NCBI RefSeq assembly: GCF_000631985.1
Contig: NZ_JFYN01000001.1
Coordinates: forward strand, 372,001 to 436,000
From: Pseudomonas sp. RIT288
Lineage (GTDB): Bacteria > Pseudomonadota > Gammaproteobacteria > Pseudomonadales > Pseudomonadaceae
Length of the DNA: 64,000 bases
Direction: 5' to 3'
The notes beneath the pieces were generated by a model. It saw nothing but the letters and a program-made list of their open reading frames with translations, did no database searches and was not told the DNA's origin. Made by a program: the position numbers and the translations under genes. Below, piece by piece: positions 38,268-48,489 of this stretch (the first letter of the stretch is position 1; the number at the start of each line of letters is the position of its first letter).

Positions 38268-38933
38268 ATGTCGCGCTACCTTTTTTTATCCCTCTGGATG
38301 ATTTTTTCCGTGGCCCACGCCGACGAGAAAACCACCGCGAACGATGCTCACGATCTGGCCTATAGCCTCGGCGCCAGCCTCGGTGAACGCTTGCGCCAAG
38401 AGGTACCGCAATTGCAGATTCAGGCACTGGTCGACGGTTTGCAGCAGGCCTATCAAGGCAAGCCGCTGGCACTGAGCGAAGCACGGATCGAGCAGATCCT
38501 CGCCGATCATGAATCGCAGAACGCCGAACACTCATCGCTGCCGTCGAGTGATGCCGCGATGGAAAACGAACAGCGTTTTCTCACCGCCGAAAAAGCCAGG
38601 CCTGGCGTAAAGGAACTGGCCGACGGCATCCTGCTGACCGAGCTGACCCCGGGCACCGGTGCCAAGGCCGGCCCGGACGGGAAAGTCCAGGTGCTGTATG
38701 TCGGTCGCCTGCCGGATGGCACGGTGTTCGACCAGAACACTCAGCCGCAATGGTTCAGCCTCGACAGCGTGATAGCCGGCTGGCGTTCCGCGCTGCAGAA
38801 CATGCCGGTGGGTGCCAAGTGGCGACTGGTGATTCCGTCGGATCAGGCCTATGGCGCCGACGGTGCGGGCGATCTGATCGCGCCGTTCACACCGTTGGTG
38901 TTTGAAGTCGAATTGCGCGGTGCAACGAGCTGA
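38268..38933 (+). CDS. FKBP-type peptidyl-prolyl isomerase, exported
   Basis: A 221-residue periplasmic isomerase. The ATG at 38268 follows GGATGGAGA; the GTG two codons earlier is less likely. The signal peptide is about 1-19 (SVAHADE). The N-terminal dimerisation domain has AYSLGASLGERLRQEVP. The FKBP domain (about 115-220) has VQVLYVGRLPDGTVFDQN, with GTVFD in place of the common GTVFDSS, and VIAGWRSALQNMPVGAKWRL. It sits in the conserved algP-FKBP-algQ block. Confidence 0.88.
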   Translation: MSRYLFLSLWMIFSVAHADEKTTANDAHDLAYSLGASLGERLRQEVPQLQIQALVDGLQQAYQGKPLALSEARIEQILADHESQNAEHSSLPSSDAAMENEQRFLTAEKARPGVKELADGILLTELTPGTGAKAGPDGKVQVLYVGRLPDGTVFDQNTQPQWFSLDSVIAGWRSALQNMPVGAKWRLVIPSDQAYGADGAGDLIAPFTPLVFEVELRGATS

Positions 38934-38954
38934 CCGACGCCGATTCGCCGGCAT

Positions 38955-38993
38955 AAAAAAACGCGGTGCGCTTTCGGCGCATCGCGTTTTTTT
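38955..38993. terminator. Bidirectional terminator between FKBP gene and algQ
   Basis: The stem ACGCGGTGCGC/GCGCATCGCGT is flanked by A6 and T7, serving both convergent genes. Confidence 0.88.
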
Positions 38994-39010
38994 GTGCCTG
39001 AGAAAACCAA

Positions 39011-39469
39011 TCAGGCCTGAGCGGTATCTTCTTCCTTGTGTGCCGTGTGCAGCACTTCGATCAGGCAGTCTTCCAGTTCGAAGCGTTCGTGCAGCAGGCC
39101 ACCCAGCTCCTTGAATTTCTCGGCGACGCATTTGCCTGCATCGCAAAGGTCGTTGAACGCGAGGAGTTTTTCGGTGATGACGTCGATACGCGGGTAAAGG
39201 GTTTCGGCGAGCTCCAGACCACGCTTGTCGTTGAAGGCCTTGGCTTCACCGGTCAGCTGTTCGTAGATCTCGAAGTGCCCGGCCGAAACGTAATCGACCA
39301 GCACACCGCAGAATTCCTGCAGAGGCTTGCGGCTCTCGGAGAGCGACTCAGGCTGTGCACCGAGCTTGTCGTAGGCACCGATCAGTTCTTCACGCTCTTG
39401 CAACCAGCGGTCGATCAGCAGATGAACTCCACCCCAGCGTTCCTGAGCATTCTGACAACTTTCGAGCAT
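39011..39469 (-). CDS. algQ: Anti-RNA polymerase sigma-70 factor AlgQ (Rsd family)
   Basis: A 152-residue helical cytoplasmic protein beginning [20 protein letters not shown], which matches P. aeruginosa AlgQ, so the Met nine codons upstream was not used. Conserved parts are [36 protein letters not shown] and the acidic C-terminus. Rsd/AlgQ binds region 4 of RpoD and shifts polymerase towards alternative sigma factors. AlgQ also affects alginate and siderophore production in P. aeruginosa. Confidence 0.95.
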   Translation of the reverse strand: MLESCQNAQERWGGVHLLIDRWLQEREELIGAYDKLGAQPESLSESRKPLQEFCGVLVDYVSAGHFEIYEQLTGEAKAFNDKRGLELAETLYPRIDVITEKLLAFNDLCDAGKCVAEKFKELGGLLHERFELEDCLIEVLHTAHKEEDTAQA

Positions 39470-39655
39470 GGCGATCTCTCTTCCCTTGTGGGTCATGCTG
39501 CTCTACACCCGCGCCCCTCTTCTGGCTTTTATCGCTTGGGGGCGGACCGGGCAGAGCGTCATCGAGCAACATAAATCCAATGACACGTGCGGGCCAGATT
39601 ATGCCCGCACGCCTATGGCTTCAAGGTACGCAGGAGATAAAGTTCATACAAGTGT

Positions 39656-40207
39656 TTAATCCCCGACCAGCGCCCGGTGCGACGCTTCGCCGCTGAGCGG
39701 TCGTTGCAGAGCGCTCCAGACCAGACGCAGCAATTGGTACACCGCAAGGATCGACATCGCCACAAAGAACAGCAGACTCCATTCCGGGATGCTCAAATCC
39801 AACAGCGTCCAGGAAATTTCCGCGCAATCGACACCCCCCTTGAACATCCGCACCGTTGCACACAACCACGGCAGGTTGCTGAACAGCGCTTCGGAATCCG
39901 GCGCGCAGCGGGTCATTTGCACCAGCGGATCACTCTGCAACAGCACCTGCCGCCAGGCCGCCGTGGTTCCACCCAGGCTCAGGCCAAGCCCGGTCGCCCA
40001 ATAGAGCGACAGGCCGACACGCCGTGGGCCATGGATCGCTGCCAGCCCGCAACAGGCCATCAGCAACGCCATGAAGAAGCGTTGCGCCAGGCACAGACTG
40101 CAGGGCGTCAGCCCCACCGCATATTCGAGATAATAGGAAGCTCCCAGGGCCAGTGCGCCTGCAGTGAAAGCCGTGAAAAACAAGGAGCGTGAACAGGCCA
40201 ACGACAT
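39656..40207 (-). CDS. dsbB: Disulfide bond formation protein DsbB
   Basis: A 183-residue inner-membrane quinone reductase with four transmembrane helices. The first periplasmic loop has the CXXC pair (LTPCSLCLAQR, about 36-39). The second loop has two further cysteines (MTRCAPDSEALF and LPWLC or VDCAEISW), needed to oxidise DsbA. Pseudomonas has two DsbB homologues; this one, next to algQ, is called dsbH in P. aeruginosa, as I recall. Confidence 0.9.
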   Translation of the reverse strand: MSLACSRSLFFTAFTAGALALGASYYLEYAVGLTPCSLCLAQRFFMALLMACCGLAAIHGPRRVGLSLYWATGLGLSLGGTTAAWRQVLLQSDPLVQMTRCAPDSEALFSNLPWLCATVRMFKGGVDCAEISWTLLDLSIPEWSLLFFVAMSILAVYQLLRLVWSALQRPLSGEASHRALVGD

Positions 40208-40425
40208 GGCTTTTCCGTAACAGTGGAGACAGGCAGTTACGGTAGAGGAAAGCTTGTCAGCCTTTCAAGGCAGGTGCATGGCGACAGTTCATCAGAAGTG
40301 TAGGGAAAACCCGACAGGCGCGAGAGGAAAAGGTGTATCGCGCTGTAGGACTTTGCCCAAGACACCTGCCGGAGGTAATTATTCGCTCACTGAACGTTCA
40401 CGAGGGAGCGTCCTCCCCCGTGATT

Positions 40426-41664
40426 TCAGGCGTGAACCGGCACCGGCAACGGCGCGGCCAGCAGGCGTTCATCCAGCAGTCCGAGGCCTTCCTGGAACAG
40501 CTGGTTACTGCGCTCGGTATCGCCCAGTTGCGCGAGCAGGCGCGCCAGCTCTGCACAGGCTTCCGGGTTACGCTGCACCCGCAGACTGCTTTCCAGATAA
40601 TCCCGTGCCTTGCCCCACAAGCTGGTTTGCAGACAGAGACGACCGAGGGTCAGCAACAGGCTCGGATCCGCCGGATGGTCCTTGAGCCAGCCTTCAGCGG
40701 CCTGCAACTGACGCGCCGGATCGCTGCCGCGCACCAGGCCATACTGACGCGCGAGATGGCTGTCGTACTTGCGCTTGAGGGCGCTGCGCAGGACTTCTTC
40801 GGCTTCCACCTGAGCACCCAGCTGACGCAGTTGTTCAGCGTATGCCAGCACCAGCGCCGGCTCCTGACGCTGCGCGGAAGTCAGCTGCTCCCAGGCACGA
40901 GTGAGTGACTGCAGACCGACCTTGCCGTCCTCGTCCCGATGCGCCGCCAGGGACAGGTTGTTACCCCAGGCACGTCGTTCCAGTTCAGCCAGTTCGGCCG
41001 GCGGCAAAGCCTTGTCCTTGCGCAGCTCCGGCAACAGGCGAATCACCGCCGACCAGTCGCCGCGCTGCTGATGCAGGCGCTGCAACTGTCGCAAGGTCTG
41101 CACGTTATGCGGATGCCGCTCGTGCATCGCTTGCAGGGTCACCAGGGCGCCGTCGGTGTCACCACGATCGGTCTGCAACTGCGCATGACTCAAGGCAATC
41201 GCCAACTCGGCCTGCGGCTGGCGCTCCAGCGCACGCTCAAGCAACTGATCACATTCCTCATACTTGCCTTGCTCGTTGGCCGCGCGTGCCGCGCCGAGGT
41301 AATACAACAGCGGCTGGCGCTCGGCCTCGGCGGCGCGAGACAGGTGACGTTGCGCGCTGGCCCAGCGGCCTTCGGCCAGATCCAGCTGCCCGTGTTCGAT
41401 GGCCACCTGCACCCGCCGGCTACGGTTGCGTCGCGACCACGGATTGACCACGCCACTGGAGGCCATGACCAGCTCGACCAACGCCTTGATGCCCCAGATC
41501 AACAGCCACAACACCGCGATCAGCGCCAGCGCCGCCCACAGACTCGATTCATAGCGAAAGCTCTTGTAGGCAATCAACACGTAACCGGAGTGCTCGGCAA
41601 TCGCCAGGCCCAGCGCCGCTGTCGCCGCGATCACCAGAAACACGATCACATACAGGCGTTTCAT
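40426..41664 (-). CDS. hemY: Heme biosynthesis-associated protein HemY (TPR)
   Basis: A 412-residue inner-membrane protein with two N-terminal helices (IVFLVIAATAALGLAIAEHSG and an ALALIAVLWLLIWGIK segment) and a long TPR region from about 95 to 400. It includes AEGRWASAQRHLSRAAEAER and DPSLLLTLGRLCLQTSLWGK. It is the bacterial HemY of the hemCDXY operon, not the protoporphyrinogen oxidase of the same name. Its start overlaps the hemX stop (ATGA). Its exact role is unclear; proposed roles are scaffolding of late haem enzymes. Confidence 0.93.
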   Translation of the reverse strand: MKRLYVIVFLVIAATAALGLAIAEHSGYVLIAYKSFRYESSLWAALALIAVLWLLIWGIKALVELVMASSGVVNPWSRRNRSRRVQVAIEHGQLDLAEGRWASAQRHLSRAAEAERQPLLYYLGAARAANEQGKYEECDQLLERALERQPQAELAIALSHAQLQTDRGDTDGALVTLQAMHERHPHNVQTLRQLQRLHQQRGDWSAVIRLLPELRKDKALPPAELAELERRAWGNNLSLAAHRDEDGKVGLQSLTRAWEQLTSAQRQEPALVLAYAEQLRQLGAQVEAEEVLRSALKRKYDSHLARQYGLVRGSDPARQLQAAEGWLKDHPADPSLLLTLGRLCLQTSLWGKARDYLESSLRVQRNPEACAELARLLAQLGDTERSNQLFQEGLGLLDERLLAAPLPVPVHA

Positions 41665-42803
41665 GGCGTGGTCTCCTGCGCGGTGTTGGCGGCAGGTTTG
41701 GCGAACGGTTTGACCGACTCTTCAGCGTTGACGTTACGGCGTTCCAGATAAGCCTGCACCGCACTCAGCGTGCCGGTCAGGTCCGGCGTCTTGACGGTGA
41801 CCGGTTGCTGGCTCAACTCCGCAACCTGTTCGAGCATGATTTTGCTCTGCGGATTATCCGGATTGAAATTGCCCTTGAGGACGTCCCGCGCTTCGGTCAT
41901 CGCCTGGGTGTAGACCGGCGCCTGGCCATTGAGCGCAGCCCATTGCGCCTGCTCCAGTGCGAGACTCAGGGCCAGACGCACCTGGCTCAGACTTTGCCCG
42001 GCCAGCAGTGGCTTCACATTCTTGTCGGCATTGAAATCGATGCGGATGTAACGCGACACCTGATCCCACCACTGCGCCCAGCGACTGGCGCCATCGCCGT
42101 CAGCGGTCAGGCCCAGCAGCGACTCGCCGCGATCCTTGTACTCCGGCGCCAGCTCGGTCAGTTCAATGACCTGATCGCGCAAGGCACCAATGCGCAGGAA
42201 CAGACCGGTGCGATCCGGCTGCTCGGTGCTGCGCAGCGCGACGAGGGTTTTCGCCACTTGCTCGCGGGCGGCGAACGAACCCGGGTCGTTCTGTTCACGC
42301 AGAATCTCGTCGGCGCCCTGCACCAGCGCCTGGGCGCTGCTGATGTCCTGCAAGGCCGACAGACGCAGGCTGGCCAGACGCAGCAGGTGCTCGGCCTCGG
42401 CCAGACGCCAATCCTTGCGGCTGGCACCGAGGACGGTTTCCAGACGTTGATTGAGGCGCTGCTGATCGCCCTGCAGTTGCGTCACCAGACGCTGGCGCTC
42501 GGCGAGTTCATCGGCACCGGGCAGTTGCGCAAGGCGCTCGGTCAGGCGCTGTTCGTTGAGCTTGAGGCTCTGCGCCTGATCGTTCAGTGCCTGCACCTGG
42601 CCTGACTGTTGTGCGGTGTTGGTCTGCAGGTGACGTACCTGCCAGACACCCCAGCCACCGATCGCCACGCCGGCAGCGCCGAACAACAGGGCGACAATGG
42701 CCAGTCCGTTGCCTCGGCGCGGCTCTTTGGCCGGCGGTGGAGTTTCAACCTGGGCATCAATCACAGGCTGGACATCATCTTTAGGCAAGGCTGTTTCGCT
42801 CAC
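41661..42803 (-). CDS. hemX: HemX (uroporphyrinogen-III C-methyltransferase-like membrane protein)
   Basis: A 380-residue protein with an acidic N-terminal tail, one transmembrane helix (about 33-53, IVALLFGAAGVAIGGWGVWQ), a periplasmic coiled coil (about 60-130) and a helical domain. The start is a GTG, 16 bp downstream of hemD. Despite the database name there is no SAM-binding methyltransferase motif, so catalysis is unlikely. It is co-transcribed with hemC, hemD and hemY. Confidence 0.92.
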   Translation of the reverse strand: MSETALPKDDVQPVIDAQVETPPPAKEPRRGNGLAIVALLFGAAGVAIGGWGVWQVRHLQTNTAQQSGQVQALNDQAQSLKLNEQRLTERLAQLPGADELAERQRLVTQLQGDQQRLNQRLETVLGASRKDWRLAEAEHLLRLASLRLSALQDISSAQALVQGADEILREQNDPGSFAAREQVAKTLVALRSTEQPDRTGLFLRIGALRDQVIELTELAPEYKDRGESLLGLTADGDGASRWAQWWDQVSRYIRIDFNADKNVKPLLAGQSLSQVRLALSLALEQAQWAALNGQAPVYTQAMTEARDVLKGNFNPDNPQSKIMLEQVAELSQQPVTVKTPDLTGTLSAVQAYLERRNVNAEESVKPFAKPAANTAQETTP

Positions 42804-42819
42804 GTATCCATCCTTTGCA

Positions 42820-43587
42820 TTAGAGAACGGGCACGGGATGCTCCCGTAACGCCGTCAGCAAAGCCGCGGCACTCGCGCCGCGGCAATCCACAACTGTTCG
42901 GGCCCCGGCGGCATGTGCCAGCTCGGCAACCCTTGGGCTTGGCACAAACAACGGCAACTGCGCAATTGAAGGCCAGGCATCGCCGGCCATCTGGCGCAAG
43001 TGCTCGAAACCCTGTCCACTGCTGACCACCAGCCCGTTCAAGCGTTCCGCTGCAATGCGCCGCGGCAGCTCTTGCGGCGGATAGGCCGGCAGGTCACGCC
43101 GATACAACTCCAGATACTCGACACTAGCACCAAGCGCGCGCAGCCGCTCGGCGAGCAACTCGCGACCACCCTCGCCACGCAGGATCAGCACCTGCGCGCC
43201 GGGCCGGGCGACCGCTTCGCGCAGACGCGACAATTGCAGCAGGGCTTCACTGTCATCGCCGTCGGCGGGAAAGTGTACGTCGAGACCGTGATCGCGAAGA
43301 ATCTGCGCGGTCGCCGCACCGACGCTGAACCACGGCATCGACAACGACTGAAGTCCATGAGCGTCCAGCAGATCAAGCGCAATCCGCGCCGCCGGTTTGC
43401 TGACCACGATGACCGCGCTGCAACCCGGGAGCCGCGCCAGCACCTGACGTATCTTGTCAGAGACCGGCAGCGGCGCTATGTCCAGAAGCGGCAGGCAACT
43501 GCTGAAAATCCCCTGCCCGGCCAACACCCCGGCCAGCGCCGCGCAGTCATCTGCAGGGCGCGTCAGCAGCAGGCGCCAGCCAGTCAC
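42820..43587 (-). CDS. hemD: Uroporphyrinogen-III synthase HemD
   Basis: A 255-residue cytosolic enzyme that cyclises hydroxymethylbilane with inversion of ring D. The family is poorly conserved, but [36 protein letters not shown] and [18 protein letters not shown] are diagnostic of the bilobed fold. The GTG start overlaps the hemC stop (GTGA), so the two consecutive enzymes are translationally coupled. Confidence 0.93.
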   Translation of the reverse strand: MTGWRLLLTRPADDCAALAGVLAGQGIFSSCLPLLDIAPLPVSDKIRQVLARLPGCSAVIVVSKPAARIALDLLDAHGLQSLSMPWFSVGAATAQILRDHGLDVHFPADGDDSEALLQLSRLREAVARPGAQVLILRGEGGRELLAERLRALGASVEYLELYRRDLPAYPPQELPRRIAAERLNGLVVSSGQGFEHLRQMAGDAWPSIAQLPLFVPSPRVAELAHAAGARTVVDCRGASAAALLTALREHPVPVL

Positions 43588-44525
43588 TCGTGACCTGCCT
43601 CGCCATACACCGCTTTGAGAATGTCGTCGGCACCCTGACTGAGCAACGCTTCAGCGACCTGCACGCCCAACGCTTCGGCATTGGCACGCGGCGCACGCGC
43701 TTCGGCGCTGAGCAGCTTGCCGCCGCTCGGCTCGCCCACCAGACCACGCAACCACAGTTGTTCACCCTCGAGCACGGCGTAGCAGGCGATCGGCACCTGG
43801 CAGCCGCCATTCAGGTGTTTGTTGAGGGCACGTTCAGCGGTCACGCGCGAAGCGGTATCGGCGTGATGCAACGGTGCGAGCAAAGCGTGGATTGGCGTGT
43901 CGGCGCTACGGCATTCGATACCGACCGCGCCCTGACCACCGGCCGGCAGGCTGTCGTCGACACTGATGGCTGAGGTGATGCGGTCTTCGAAGCCGAGGCG
44001 GATCAGGCCGGCTGCCGCGAGGATGATCGCGTCGTACTCGCCAGCATCGAGCTTGGCCAGACGAGTGTTGACGTTGCCACGCAGGAAACGAATCTCGAGA
44101 TCCGGGCGACGGGTCAGCAGTTGCGCCTGACGCCGCAGGCTGGAGGTACCGACGATGGCGCCGGCAGGCAGCGCATCCAGGCTTTGATAGGTATTGGAAA
44201 CGAAAGCGTCACGCGGGTCTTCGCGCTCGCAGATGCAGAACAGGCCAAGGCCTTCGGGGAAGTCCATCGGCACGTCTTTCATCGAATGCACGGCGATGTC
44301 GGCTTCGTTTTCCAGCAGCGCGGTTTCCAGTTCCTTGACGAACAGGCCCTTGCCGCCGATTTTCGACAGCGGCGAGTCGAGCAGCTTGTCGCCGCGACTG
44401 ACCATAGGCACCAGCGTCACCAGCAGACCCGGATGGGCCGCTTCCAGACGGGCTTTGACGTATTCGGCCTGCCAGAGGGCCAGCGCACTTTTACGGGTGG
44501 CGATGCGGATTTCGCGAGAGGACAT
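43584..44525 (-). CDS. hemC: Hydroxymethylbilane synthase HemC
   Basis: A 313-residue cytoplasmic porphobilinogen deaminase that makes the linear tetrapyrrole. Features are [17 protein letters not shown], the catalytic Asp region [25 protein letters not shown], and the dipyrromethane cofactor cysteine in [11 protein letters not shown]. It is the first gene of the hemCDXY operon, 137 bp downstream of algR on the same strand, where a separate promoter probably lies. Confidence 0.96.
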   Translation of the reverse strand: MSSREIRIATRKSALALWQAEYVKARLEAAHPGLLVTLVPMVSRGDKLLDSPLSKIGGKGLFVKELETALLENEADIAVHSMKDVPMDFPEGLGLFCICEREDPRDAFVSNTYQSLDALPAGAIVGTSSLRRQAQLLTRRPDLEIRFLRGNVNTRLAKLDAGEYDAIILAAAGLIRLGFEDRITSAISVDDSLPAGGQGAVGIECRSADTPIHALLAPLHHADTASRVTAERALNKHLNGGCQVPIACYAVLEGEQLWLRGLVGEPSGGKLLSAEARAPRANAEALGVQVAEALLSQGADDILKAVYGEAGHE

Positions 44526-44662
44526 GGATCAATCCGTACTGAATAGATACGGCGGATAATAACAGCTCAGCCAAATCCACTTTGACTTGAATCAGAAACG
44601 GCGTGGCCTCCCTGGCCTGCAATGCCCGGCAGAAGAAAGTGAAAACGTGCGCGAAGGCCGAC

Positions 44663-45409
44663 TCAGAGGCCCTGCATCATCTTGCGCACACCGGCCACAT
44701 GCCGGCGGCTGACGATCAGCGCATCACCATTGAGGCCTTTGAGGAACAGCTGGAAATGCCCCAGCGGCGTGCGTTGCAGACGCTCGATGCGGTCGCGGGC
44801 GACCAGCGCGTTGCGGTGAATGCGCACGAAACGCTCGCCGAATTCGTCTTCGAGGGCTTTCAGCGGCTCATCCAGAAGTACCTCACCGCTTTCATGGCGC
44901 AAGGTCACGTATTTGTGATCGGCAATGAAATAGACCACCTGATCCAGCGGGATCAGCTCGATGCCTTTGCGGGTGCGGGCGCTGATATGACTGCGTGGGC
45001 CATTACCGCTCTCGGCGGCGGGACGGGTCAGGGCCGAGAGTTGGGCCCGGCTGGGACGTTCAGCCCGTTTCAGGGCGTCATGCAGATGTTCGGTTCGCAC
45101 GGGTTTCACCACATAGCCCACGGCGCTGGCCTGCAGGGCTTCCACGGCAAATTCATCGGGGCCGGTGCAAAACACCACGGCCGGCGGCGTTTCGCGTTCG
45201 CACAGACGGGCAGCCACCTGCAGGCCATCGAGGCCCGGCATGCGGATATCGATCAGTACGATATCCGGCTTGTGGCTGTCGATCAGCGCCAACGCCTCTT
45301 CGCCATTCGTGGCGCTGGGCTCCAGGACTGTATAACCCTCGAGCTCGCTTACCATTCGGCTTAGGCGCTCGCGAGCCAGTGGTTCGTCATCAACGATCAG
45401 GACATTCAT
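44663..45409 (-). CDS. algR: Response regulator AlgR (LytTR type)
   Basis: A 248-residue regulator, the same length as P. aeruginosa AlgR. The receiver domain is MNVLIVDDEPLARERL with phospho-acceptor Asp54 in LIDIRMPGLDG. The LytTR DNA-binding domain (about 140-245) has IELIPLDQVVYFIADHKYVTLRH and FVRIHRNALVARDRIERL. In P. aeruginosa it controls alginate, twitching (fimU-pilV) and virulence genes. The ATG at 45409 was taken because the receiver domain begins exactly there. The cognate sensor gene algZ/fimS, which in P. aeruginosa lies between algR and argH, is absent. Confidence 0.94.
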   Translation of the reverse strand: MNVLIVDDEPLARERLSRMVSELEGYTVLEPSATNGEEALALIDSHKPDIVLIDIRMPGLDGLQVAARLCERETPPAVVFCTGPDEFAVEALQASAVGYVVKPVRTEHLHDALKRAERPSRAQLSALTRPAAESGNGPRSHISARTRKGIELIPLDQVVYFIADHKYVTLRHESGEVLLDEPLKALEDEFGERFVRIHRNALVARDRIERLQRTPLGHFQLFLKGLNGDALIVSRRHVAGVRKMMQGL

Positions 45410-45880
45410 ATTGCGCTGGATTCCTGCGTGAGTCTCGCACAAGGATAGCGTAGACAGGTGAAGTGACATCCGTCACCGCGATCCACGCTAAGACTAGCCC
45501 GAGCGCCAAAAAGTGCCGTACGTCGGCCAGCAATATTTGCCAGTGTCCGGGTCGTACCGCTCAAAGCCCGCTGTTTCCTGCGTTTTGCACGGGGTATGCC
45601 AAAGGACAATCCACCCACCCCCTCTTCTTATAGTCGGCGTCCGGACCTTTGTGCGATCCGCAATCGCGCCGACCCTTATGTCCAACTGTAGACGCTTGCC
45701 GGCCTGATATTGCTCAATCGAAAAATATCCTTGCGCAAATCCTCCGCAGACAGCGCCGACTATGAATGAGCAGATGAGAAAAAAACGTATCGACCGGTGT
45801 CAGCGACAGGATTGGCAACCCTGTTATTATCCGCGCCAGCGTTTCACGCCTTCTTTCTTCAAGCCGATACGAGCGAATTC
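45410..45880. other. 471-bp intergenic region between algR and argH
   Basis: This divergent promoter region contains no gene long enough to be algZ; both strands are interrupted by stops, with only short, non-protein-like frames. Several -10-like AT stretches occur near 45710-45800 on the argH side. Otherwise nothing is recognised. Confidence 0.6.
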
Positions 45881-47275
45881 ATGAGCACTGACAAGACCAA
45901 TCAGTCCTGGGGCGGCCGCTTCAGTGAACCCGTCGACGCCTTCGTCGCCCGCTTCACCGCCTCCGTCACCTTCGACCAGCGCCTGTATCGCCACGACATC
46001 ATGGGCTCGATCGCCCATGCCACCATGCTGGCCAAGGTCGGCGTGCTGACCGATGCCGAGCGCGACAGCATCATCGACGGCCTGAAGACCATTCAGGGCG
46101 AAATCGAGGCCGGCCAGTTCGACTGGCGCGTCGACCTCGAAGACGTGCACATGAACATCGAAGCACGCCTGACCGACCGCATCGGCATCACCGGCAAGAA
46201 ACTGCACACCGGGCGCAGCCGCAACGACCAGGTCGCCACCGACATCCGTCTGTGGCTGCGCGACGAGATCGACCTGATCCTGGCCGAGATCACCCGCCTG
46301 CAGAAAGGCCTGCTGGAACAAGCCGAACGTGAAGCGGCGAGCATCATGCCCGGCTTCACTCACCTGCAAACTGCTCAGCCAGTGACCTTCGGGCATCACA
46401 TGCTGGCCTGGTTCGAAATGCTCAGCCGCGACTACGAGCGTCTGGTCGACTGCCGCAAGCGCACCAACCGCATGCCGCTGGGCAGCGCCGCGCTGGCCGG
46501 CACCACCTACCCGATCGACCGCGAATACACCGCGCAGCTGCTGGGCTTCGACGCCGTGGGCGGCAACTCGCTGGACAACGTTTCCGATCGCGATTTCGCC
46601 ATCGAATTCTGCTCGGCCGCGAGCATCGCGATGATGCACTTGTCGCGTTTCTCCGAAGAGCTGGTGCTGTGGACCAGCGCGCAGTTCCAGTTCATCGATC
46701 TGCCGGATCGGTTCTGCACCGGCAGCTCCATCATGCCGCAAAAGAAAAACCCGGACGTGCCGGAGCTGGTACGCGGCAAGACTGGCCGCGTGTTCGGCGC
46801 ACTGATGGGCCTGCTGACCCTGATGAAAGGCCAGCCACTGGCCTACAACAAGGACAACCAGGAAGACAAGGAACCGCTGTTCGACGCCGCCGACACCCTG
46901 CGCGATTCGCTGCGCGCCTTTGCCGACATGATCCCGGCGATCAAGCCGAAGCACGCGATCATGCGTGAGGCAGCCCTGCGCGGGTTCTCCACCGCGACCG
47001 ATCTGGCGGACTACCTTGTACGCCGTGGCCTGCCGTTCCGTGACTGCCACGAAATCGTCGGTCACGCGGTGAAGTACGGCGTGGATACCGGCAAGGATCT
47101 GGCCGAAATGAGCCTGGAAGAACTGCGCCAGTTCAGCGACCAGATCGAGCAGGATGTGTTCGCCGTGCTGACTCTGGAAGGCTCGGTGAATGCCCGTGAC
47201 CACATTGGCGGGACTGCGCCGGCACAGGTCAAGGCAGCGGTGGTTCGTGGCCAGGCCCTCATCGCCAGCCGCTAA
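45881..47275 (+). CDS. argH: Argininosuccinate lyase ArgH
   Basis: A 464-residue cytoplasmic enzyme cleaving argininosuccinate to arginine and fumarate, the last step of arginine synthesis. The N-terminus [19 protein letters not shown] and the fumarase-superfamily signature [19 protein letters not shown] (about 280-298, catalytic Ser) are clear, as is [16 protein letters not shown] with the catalytic His. The ATG at 45881 matches the usual start; the longer open frame upstream is not conserved. Confidence 0.97.
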   Translation: MSTDKTNQSWGGRFSEPVDAFVARFTASVTFDQRLYRHDIMGSIAHATMLAKVGVLTDAERDSIIDGLKTIQGEIEAGQFDWRVDLEDVHMNIEARLTDRIGITGKKLHTGRSRNDQVATDIRLWLRDEIDLILAEITRLQKGLLEQAEREAASIMPGFTHLQTAQPVTFGHHMLAWFEMLSRDYERLVDCRKRTNRMPLGSAALAGTTYPIDREYTAQLLGFDAVGGNSLDNVSDRDFAIEFCSAASIAMMHLSRFSEELVLWTSAQFQFIDLPDRFCTGSSIMPQKKNPDVPELVRGKTGRVFGALMGLLTLMKGQPLAYNKDNQEDKEPLFDAADTLRDSLRAFADMIPAIKPKHAIMREAALRGFSTATDLADYLVRRGLPFRDCHEIVGHAVKYGVDTGKDLAEMSLEELRQFSDQIEQDVFAVLTLEGSVNARDHIGGTAPAQVKAAVVRGQALIASR

Positions 47276-47284
47276 AGGTCAAAA

Positions 47285-47383
47285 GCTTCGCGAGCAGGCT
47301 CGCTCCCACATTTGGATTTTTGTTAAACACAAAATTCGTGGCCGACAAAAATCCCCTGTGGGAGCGAGCCTGCTCGCGAAGGC
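47285..47383. repeat. REP doublet (REPIN), GTGGGAGCGAGCCTGCTCGCG type
   Basis: Inverted arms CTTCGCGAGCAGGCTCGCTC and its complement flank about 50 bp of AT-rich sequence. It lies between the convergent argH and GST genes, where it may also act as a transcription end. Confidence 0.85.
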
Positions 47384-47405
47384 TTCTTTCAGAGCGCTAT
47401 AAAAT

Positions 47406-48065
47406 TCACTTTTTGGCAGCGATCATCGCCAAAAACGCCGGCATCGCTACCTCTTTGTCCGCAGCAATCTTCTGCACATGCGGATTCTGCTCAAGCCGCT
47501 CCAGCAGCGCCTTGGCTTTCGGCATCTCCGCCAGCAAATCGATCCCGAACAGCTTCTGCCCGACCGCACAGGCCAGCGGCACGCTGTACAGGAAGTACAG
47601 ATCCGCGATGCTCAGGCTGTCGCCCGCCACGTACGGGGCGAATTTGCCGTGTCGACCCAGCGCCGCGAAACCCAGCAGCAACTCGGCTTTGGTTTTCTCC
47701 TTGATCGCCTCCGGCACCGGCGAGCCGAAGAACGCCTCGCCATAACAGGCGCGCCCCGGCAGCTCGATGTACAACTCGATTTCCTTGGCAATCGCCAATA
47801 CCTGCGCACGCTCGAAGGGATCGCTCGGCAGCAGCGGCGTGCCTTGCTGGGTCTGCTCGAGGTATTCGAGGATGATCGCGGTTTCGTTGATGAAACCCGC
47901 TTCGACGCCCAGCACCGGTACTTTGCCGCGCGGGCTGATCGCCAGCGATTGCGGGGTCTGCGTCGGATAGAACGTCACCTCTTCGAACGCCAGACCTTTT
48001 TCCAGCAGCGCCAGCTTGACCATGTTGTAGTAGTTGCTGACAGCGAATCCGTAGAGCTTGAACAT
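47406..48065 (-). CDS. Glutathione S-transferase family protein
   Basis: A 219-residue two-domain GST. The N-terminal thioredoxin-like domain has FKLYGFAVSNYYNMVKLALL, SPRGKVPVLGVEAGFINETA (cis-Pro and the ETA/ESxA-type glutathione site) and ILEYLEQT. The all-helical C-terminal domain follows, with VAGDSLSIADLYFLYSVPLA. GGAGG precedes the ATG at 48065. Substrate unknown. Confidence 0.88.
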   Translation of the reverse strand: MFKLYGFAVSNYYNMVKLALLEKGLAFEEVTFYPTQTPQSLAISPRGKVPVLGVEAGFINETAIILEYLEQTQQGTPLLPSDPFERAQVLAIAKEIELYIELPGRACYGEAFFGSPVPEAIKEKTKAELLLGFAALGRHGKFAPYVAGDSLSIADLYFLYSVPLACAVGQKLFGIDLLAEMPKAKALLERLEQNPHVQKIAADKEVAMPAFLAMIAAKK

Positions 48066-48188
48066 CACATAGCCTCCAGGCCGTGCGGGGTGGGCAGTCA
48101 CTGTTTATAGATCGCCGGACTCGATCCTGCCAGCAGCATCACGCCGCTGAATGCGGGTAAACTGGCGCCTTTCCTTGAGGAGCCTGCC

Positions 48189-48473
48189 ATGAGCGAGCCG
48201 ACAGACATCGACAACGACGAAGAAGAGTTCACCGAGGCGACGTTGATCGAAGCCATCGAGAACCAGATCGAAAGCGACAACCCGCCAGCGGCCAAGGCGA
48301 CCTTCAACAAGCTGACCCTGGTGGGTGTCGAGCGTGAAGAGATCCTCAACCTGATGGCGCACGTGCTGGCCTACGAGATTGACGCCATGCTCGATGAAGA
48401 CCGCGCGTTCGATACCGAGTGGTATGAAACCGCGCTGCGTAATTTGCCCGATCTGCCACCCGAAAAACAGTAA
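48189..48473 (+). CDS. Conserved hypothetical protein, acidic
   Basis: A 94-residue acidic, helical cytoplasmic protein beginning MSEPTDIDNDEEEFTEATLI, with a core KATFNKLTLVGVEREEILNL and MAHVLAYEIDAML. A strong GAGGAG site precedes the ATG, supporting translation. I do not recognise a characterised family. It is followed directly by a REP doublet. Confidence 0.75.
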   Translation: MSEPTDIDNDEEEFTEATLIEAIENQIESDNPPAAKATFNKLTLVGVEREEILNLMAHVLAYEIDAMLDEDRAFDTEWYETALRNLPDLPPEKQ

Positions 48474-48489
48474 GCCAAACACATCCCCC

